Both the position numbers and the translations under genes were made by a program. Positions 59,717-64,000 of a DNA stretch of 64,000 nucleotides are shown here, piece after piece; position 1 is the stretch's first letter; every line of letters begins with the position of its first letter. The DNA lies in assembly GCF_003097655.1 (NCBI RefSeq), contig NZ_QCZH01000001.1, positions 248,001 to 312,000 of the forward strand, read 5' to 3'. Source of the stretch: Flavobacterium laiguense. Its GTDB lineage: Bacteria; Bacteroidota; Bacteroidia; Flavobacteriales; Flavobacteriaceae. The notes below the pieces were generated by a model. The model was given only the letters and a program-made list of their open reading frames with translations. It was not told where the DNA came from and ran no database searches.

Positions 59717-60574
59717 TTAAAATACCTCTTTACAACTAAACCGTTCTTTCAATCTCACCCCTTTCTCGGTATGCTGAACCGTTATAATTTCGTTGTGTGC
59801 ATCGTGTTCCAAGAACAAGTAGTAATTATTGTCTGCGGCTGCATTAAGGAATTTTGCTTTTTCGGGCATTGTCAATAAGGGCCTTGTGTCATACCCCATC
59901 ACATACGGCAAAGGCAAGTGTCCGGCTGTTGCCAATAAATCGGCACAAAAAACAATCGTTTTATCTTGGTATTGAATATGCGGAATCATTTGCTTCTCAG
60001 TATGCCCATCTGCATAAAAAACTCCAAATCCCAAATCTGATGAAATTTCAAAATCAGTATCTGGCTGAGGAATAAAATGCAACTGTCCGCTTTCTTGCAT
60101 CGGCAAAATATTCTCGGATAAAAAAGAGGCTTTTTCTCTCGGATTTGGTTTTGTGGCCCATTCCCAATGATTTTCATTACTCCAGAATTTGGCGTTTTTG
60201 AAAGCAGGTTCATAGCCTGTTTTGTCTTTGTTCCATTGCACACTACCTCCACAATGGTCAAAATGCAAATGTGTCATGAAAACGTCGGTAATATCATCGC
60301 GATGAAAACCGAATTGAGCCAGCGATTTGTCCATAGAATGAGTTCCCCAAAGAGAGTAATATCCAAAAAACTTTTCAGATTGTTTGTTTCCCATCCCGGT
60401 ATCAATCAAAATTAATCGGTTTCCATCTTCAATTAACAAACAACGTGCGGCAATATCAATAAGGTTATTTTCGTCTGCAGGATTGGTTTTATTCCAAATG
60501 GTTTTGGGAACCACTCCAAACATAGCACCACCGTCGAGTTTAAAATTACCTGTTTCTATAGGATATAATTTCAT
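59717..60574 (-). CDS. Metallo-beta-lactamase-fold hydrolase
   Basis: A 285-residue cytosolic hydrolase of the MBL superfamily. The metal-binding motif is HLHFDHCGGS (about residues 97-106, HxHxDH). Other conserved parts are LILIDTGMGNKQ (about 56-67), YADGHTEKQMIPHIQY (about 185-200, His ligand), FCADLLATAGHLP (about 209-221, Asp) and YLFLEHDAHNE (about 256-266, last His). It resembles quorum-quenching lactonases and hydroxyacylglutathione hydrolases; the substrate cannot be told. It faces the suf operon divergently. Confidence 0.9.
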   Translation of the reverse strand: MKLYPIETGNFKLDGGAMFGVVPKTIWNKTNPADENNLIDIAARCLLIEDGNRLILIDTGMGNKQSEKFFGYYSLWGTHSMDKSLAQFGFHRDDITDVFMTHLHFDHCGGSVQWNKDKTGYEPAFKNAKFWSNENHWEWATKPNPREKASFLSENILPMQESGQLHFIPQPDTDFEISSDLGFGVFYADGHTEKQMIPHIQYQDKTIVFCADLLATAGHLPLPYVMGYDTRPLLTMPEKAKFLNAAADNNYYLFLEHDAHNEIITVQHTEKGVRLKERFSCKEVF

Positions 60575-60710
60575 TATTAAAGTTTAAATAGTTTTAAAAA
60601 ACACTGCAATTTAGCAAAATCGTTTGTCTTAATTGGAATCAAATAGACATTTTCTATTTTGTCATTAGTTATATAAATGTTATCAATTATGGAAAAAGGT
60701 TTTTATATAG

Positions 60711-60718
60711 TATCTTTG
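60711..60718 (+). promoter_or_regulatory. Candidate -7 promoter element of the suf operon
   Basis: TATCTTTG, 116 bp upstream of the first ATG (60834). No good -33 element is seen. The long leader could hold regulation of the Fe-S operon, but I see no known box. Confidence 0.5.
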
Positions 60719-60833
60719 CGGTTAATTTAGACGAAATAAAGATAAGGGTTAAAATACTTTTCGGAAATAGGATTCCTTTTTGGGAATTTCTATTCAAAAT
60801 CTCGCTAAAAAACACAATTAAAAACACCAACAC

Positions 60834-61163
60834 ATGATACAAGTTTCTGATACTGCCAAAAAGAAAATCATCGATTTGATGAAAGACGATGGTTTTGATG
60901 CTGCTGTGGACTACGTGAGAGTAGGCGTAAAAAGCGGTGGATGCTCTGGTTTGTCTTATGATTTGAAATTTGACAAAAACAAAGGCGAAGACGACAAAAT
61001 ATTCGTTGACAACGACATCACCATCGCTGTAGAGAAAAAATCATTCCTTTATTTAGCAGGAACGATACTGGAATTTTCAGGAGGATTAAACGGAAAAGGT
61101 TTCGTTTTTAATAATCCAAATGCTAATAGAACTTGCGGTTGTGGGGAATCATTCTCACTTTAA
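60834..61163 (+). CDS. sufA: Iron-sulfur cluster assembly A-type carrier
   Basis: A 109-residue A-type Fe-S carrier (SufA/IscA). It opens with MIQVSDTAKKKIIDLM, and the three ligand cysteines are in KSGGCSGLSYDLKFD (Cys38) and CGCGESF (Cys103 and Cys105 near the end). It accepts clusters from SufBCD and passes them to apoproteins. It is the first gene of a SUF-type operon, before sufB. The SufA/IscA label follows the operon; the fold itself does not distinguish them. Confidence 0.92.
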   Translation: MIQVSDTAKKKIIDLMKDDGFDAAVDYVRVGVKSGGCSGLSYDLKFDKNKGEDDKIFVDNDITIAVEKKSFLYLAGTILEFSGGLNGKGFVFNNPNANRTCGCGESFSL

Positions 61164-61252
61164 AGAATTAAAAAAAGATTTAAACCATTAAAAAATTAAG
61201 AAATTAAGTCTTATTAAGCCTTAATTTCTTAATGGTTTTAAAAAATAAAAAC

Positions 61253-62701
61253 ATGTCAAAATACACCGAAGACGATTTAAAAATCGAATTAGAGACTAAA
61301 GAATATGAGTACGGATTCTATACCGAATTAGAGTCTGAAACATTTCCTATTGGTCTAAATGAAGATATTGTTCGCGCTATTTCTCAAAAGAAAGACGAAC
61401 CACAATGGATGACCGATTGGCGTATTGAGGCTTTTCGCGCTTGGGAAGAAATGATTGAGCCAAATTGGGCAAACGTTCGTTATGAAAAACCGGACTTTCA
61501 AGCCATTTCGTATTACTCAGCTCCGAAGAAAGCAGACCCAAACAAAACGCTAGACGACGTAGATCCAGAACTTTTGGAAATGTACAAAAAGTTAGGTATC
61601 TCTGTGGATGAGCAAAAAATGATGAATAATGTAGCCATGGATATCGTAGTTGACTCGGTTTCGGTAGCGACAACATTCAAAAAAACATTAGCGGAAAAAG
61701 GAATTATCTTTATGAGTATTTCCGAAGCCATTCGTGAATATCCAGACTTGGTTCGTAAGTATCTTGGTACTGTTGTTCCTCAAAAAGACAACTTTTATGC
61801 AGCCTTAAATTCAGCTGTTTTCTCAGACGGATCTTTCTGTTATATTCCAAAAGGCGTTCGTTGCCCAATGGAGCTATCTACATATTTTAGAATCAACCAA
61901 GCCGGAACAGGACAATTCGAAAGAACATTATTAGTGGCTGACGAAGGTAGTTACGTTTCTTACTTAGAAGGTTGTACTGCGCCATCACGTGACGAAAATC
62001 AATTGCATGCCGCAGTGGTAGAGTTGATCGCCTTGGATGATGCCGAAATAAAATATTCTACTGTTCAAAACTGGTATCCTGGAAACAAAGAAGGTAAAGG
62101 TGGAGTTTTCAATTTTGTAACCAAAAGAGGATTCTGCGAGAAAAATGCTAAAATCTCTTGGACACAAGTAGAAACAGGATCTGCCATAACATGGAAATAT
62201 CCATCCGTTATTTTAAAAGGAGACAACTCAGTAGGTGAATTTTATTCGATTGCAGTTACCAATAATTTTCAACAAGCCGATACGGGAACGAAGATGATCC
62301 ATTTGGGTAAAAACACCAAATCGACTATTATTTCCAAAGGAATTTCTGCTGGAAAATCACAAAACAGCTATAGAGGATTGGTTCAAATTGGAGCTAGAGC
62401 AGAAAACGCAAGGAACTTTTCACAATGTGATTCTTTATTGATGGGGAATCATTGTGGAGCACATACTTTTCCTTACATCGAAAGCAAAAATCCAACGGCA
62501 AAAGTAGAACATGAAGCTACTACCAGTAAAATTGGTGAAGACCAAGTTTTCTATTGCAACCAACGTGGAATCCCAACCGAAAAAGCCATTGCGCTTATCG
62601 TAAACGGATTCAGTAAAGACGTGTTGAATAAATTACCAATGGAGTTTGCTGTTGAAGCACAAAAATTATTGGAAATTTCGTTGGAAGGTTCTGTAGGATA
62701 G
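61253..62701 (+). CDS. sufB: Fe-S cluster assembly scaffold SufB
   Basis: Scaffold subunit of the SufBC2D complex. I choose the ATG at 61253 ([14 protein letters not shown]); the frame's MVLKNKN extension is repeat-derived. The 482 residues fit. Landmarks are [16 protein letters not shown] (about 43-58), [29 protein letters not shown] (about 189-217), [26 protein letters not shown] (about 236-261), and the C-terminal [29 protein letters not shown] (about 423-451) with a conserved Cys. Between sufA and sufC, with gaps of 89 and 54 bp that contain inverted repeats of an AAACCATTAAG type. Confidence 0.96.
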   Translation: MSKYTEDDLKIELETKEYEYGFYTELESETFPIGLNEDIVRAISQKKDEPQWMTDWRIEAFRAWEEMIEPNWANVRYEKPDFQAISYYSAPKKADPNKTLDDVDPELLEMYKKLGISVDEQKMMNNVAMDIVVDSVSVATTFKKTLAEKGIIFMSISEAIREYPDLVRKYLGTVVPQKDNFYAALNSAVFSDGSFCYIPKGVRCPMELSTYFRINQAGTGQFERTLLVADEGSYVSYLEGCTAPSRDENQLHAAVVELIALDDAEIKYSTVQNWYPGNKEGKGGVFNFVTKRGFCEKNAKISWTQVETGSAITWKYPSVILKGDNSVGEFYSIAVTNNFQQADTGTKMIHLGKNTKSTIISKGISAGKSQNSYRGLVQIGARAENARNFSQCDSLLMGNHCGAHTFPYIESKNPTAKVEHEATTSKIGEDQVFYCNQRGIPTEKAIALIVNGFSKDVLNKLPMEFAVEAQKLLEISLEGSVG

Positions 62702-62755
62702 TTTTCTGTTCTAAAAAAATACTTAATAATCTTAATGGTTTAAAATATAAAAACA

Positions 62756-63508
62756 ATGTTAAGCATAAAAAATTTACATGCCTCAATAGGTGACAAAGAA
62801 ATATTAAAAGGGATAAACCTTGAAGTAAAAGCGGGAGAAGTTCACGCTATAATGGGACCAAACGGTGCTGGAAAAAGTACACTTTCTTCTATCATTGCTG
62901 GAAACGACACTTACGAAGTAACAAATGGTGAAATCTTTTTGGACGGTGAAGATCTTTCGGATCTTGCTCCAGAAGAAAGAGCACACAAAGGGGTTTTTCT
63001 ATCGTTTCAATATCCAGTAGAAATCCCTGGTGTTTCGGTAACCAACTTTATTAGAACTGCCATCAACGAAACACGAAAAGCAAAAGGTCAGGAAGAAATG
63101 CCAGCCAACGAAATGCTAAAAGTAATTCGTGAAAAATCAGAATTATTAGAAATCGATAGAAAGTTTCTTTCTCGTTCTCTTAATGAAGGTTTCTCTGGAG
63201 GAGAGAAAAAAAGAAACGAAATTTTCCAAATGGCGATGCTAGAACCAAAACTAGCCATCCTTGACGAAACCGATTCTGGTCTTGATATCGATGCTTTACG
63301 AATTGTTGCCAATGGAGTAAACAAATTGAAAAGCGATAAAAATGCTGTCATCGTAATTACACATTACCAAAGATTATTAGACTATATCGTTCCTGATTTC
63401 GTACACGTACTTTACAACGGAAAAATTGTAAAATCGGGCGGGGCAGAATTAGCGCACGAATTAGAAGAAAAAGGATACGATTGGATTAAATTAGAACAAG
63501 AAGCTTAA
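62756..63508 (+). CDS. sufC: Fe-S assembly ATPase SufC
   Basis: ABC-type ATPase of SufBC2D. The 250 residues are standard. Walker A is GPNGAGKST (about residues 35-43), the signature motif is [15 protein letters not shown] (about 142-156), Walker B is [18 protein letters not shown] (about 163-180), and the His switch is in [15 protein letters not shown] (about 202-216). It powers conformational changes of SufB/SufD during cluster building. The next gene is sufD, beginning 84 bp downstream. Confidence 0.97.
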   Translation: MLSIKNLHASIGDKEILKGINLEVKAGEVHAIMGPNGAGKSTLSSIIAGNDTYEVTNGEIFLDGEDLSDLAPEERAHKGVFLSFQYPVEIPGVSVTNFIRTAINETRKAKGQEEMPANEMLKVIREKSELLEIDRKFLSRSLNEGFSGGEKKRNEIFQMAMLEPKLAILDETDSGLDIDALRIVANGVNKLKSDKNAVIVITHYQRLLDYIVPDFVHVLYNGKIVKSGGAELAHELEEKGYDWIKLEQEA

Positions 63509-63591
63509 ATTTTTGTTTAAAGTTTGAAGTTTAAAGCTGCGTCGAGTTAACTTTAAACTTTAAAACCTTAAACTTTAAACAATAAAGAATA

Positions 63592-64000
63592 ATGGAATTA
63601 AAAGAAAAATTACTATCGTCTTTTATGGCTTTTGAAGAGCGTGTTGATGTTCAAACAGAACTTCATAACGTACGAACTGCTGCCATAAAAAACTTCGAAA
63701 ATAAAGGGTTCCCAACTAAAAAAGAAGAATCTTGGAAATATACTTCGTTAAGTGCCATCTTAAAAAATGACTTTACCGTATTTCCAAAAACAGAAAACAG
63801 CATTCAATATAGCGATGTAAAAAAATATTTTTTACACGAAATAGATACCTATAAAGTAGTTTTTGTAGACGGTGTTTTTGCCTCCAACCTATCTTCAACT
63901 ACTCATGATGGAATTGATGTTTGCTTGATGGCATCAGCATTGAACAGACCAAAATACAAGATGGTTATTGACACTTACTTCAATAAAATTGCCAGTAAAG
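63592..64000 (+). CDS. sufD: Fe-S assembly protein SufD, 5' part
   Basis: The frame opens at the ATG at 63592 (MELKEKLLSSFMAFEERVDV) and continues without a stop to the window end (about 136 codons). It contains RTAAIKNFENKGFPTKKEESWKYTSLSAILKND (about 28-60), the EEWKY-type motif of SufD N-termini. The rest of the gene lies outside the window. Non-catalytic partner of SufB. The sufC-sufD gap (63509-63591) holds inverted TTTAAACTTTAAA-type repeats. Confidence 0.9.
   Translation, partial: MELKEKLLSSFMAFEERVDVQTELHNVRTAAIKNFENKGFPTKKEESWKYTSLSAILKNDFTVFPKTENSIQYSDVKKYFLHEIDTYKVVFVDGVFASNLSSTTHDGIDVCLMASALNRPKYKMVIDTYFNKIASK

Noticed and set aside
1..64000. CRISPR arrays, tRNA or rRNA genes
   Set aside because: No regularly spaced repeats of 24-40 bp and no cloverleaf-like sequence ending in CCA or rRNA-like block was noticed by eye; a tRNAscan run would settle it.

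Overview
The window is AT-rich chromosomal DNA from a member of the Bacteroidota, almost certainly a Flavobacterium or a close relative. Several things point there. The promoters fit TTTG/TTG - spacer - TAnnTTTG (most often TATCTTTG). Start codons have A-rich leaders and no strong Shine-Dalgarno. There is a Bacteroidota-type Bat aerotolerance operon, and the short-chain L-threonine dehydrogenase resembles the enzyme known from Flavobacterium frigidimaris. Many signal peptides end in AQ, and the intergenic spaces are full of short inverted repeats. I see no rRNA, tRNA, CRISPR array, complete insertion sequence or prophage. The window looks like core chromosome decorated with small non-coding repeats.

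Layout. 0-3.9 kb: an orphan membrane/coiled-coil gene bracketed by inverted repeats, a structured intergenic element, gdhA, and a small outer-membrane-like protein. 4-11.6 kb: a cystathionine gamma-synthase-type enzyme, a DinB-like protein, an ArsC/Spx-like protein, a Phd/RelE-type toxin-antitoxin pair, an EamA transporter, a MITE-like element, a K+ channel, then yicC-gmk-nadD and a lipoprotein. 11.7-14.7 kb: a LysR regulator divergent from a secreted DJ-1/PfpI protein and a YqhD-type alcohol dehydrogenase, a likely aldehyde-handling locus. 15-19 kb: gpsA, pheS, small conserved proteins and CvpA. 19.2-28.7 kb, minus strand: moxR-DUF58-(BatD-like 542 aa)-batA-batB-batC-batD-batE. 29-41 kb: mixed housekeeping and envelope genes (aldo/keto reductase, DUF4382 lipoprotein, AlbA_2 protein, phosphatase, ALDH7-type dehydrogenase, secreted class-II cAMP phosphodiesterase, nuclease/phosphatase, LD-carboxypeptidase, YraN, ACT protein). 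41.4-44.3 kb: a D-lactate dehydrogenase-type flavo-FeS enzyme carried on two genes. 44.4-49.6 kb: mfd, a lipoprotein and tdh. 50-56 kb: a GH63 glucosidase, an M1 peptidase and a subtilase. 56.5-60.6 kb: a TonB-dependent receptor behind a MarR regulator, and an MBL hydrolase. 60.8-64 kb: the Suf operon sufA-sufB-sufC-sufD, with sufD running off the window.

The most unusual content is non-coding. Two copies (1232-1347 and 49584-49697) of a roughly 115-nt structured element share the same geometry (17-bp stem, 21-nt loop, second small hairpin) while their stem sequences differ compensatorily. A 202-bp MITE-like element at 7755-7956 has 14-bp perfect terminal inverted repeats and a 10-bp flanking direct repeat. 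Two long inverted-repeat elements of one family lie at 19005-19216 and inside the bat operon at 27535-27706. An inverted repeat lies exactly where the D-lactate dehydrogenase reading frame is split. Candidate operators include a LacI-like palindrome before gdhA, a palindrome before the MarR gene and a 22-bp palindrome in the LysR divergent gap.
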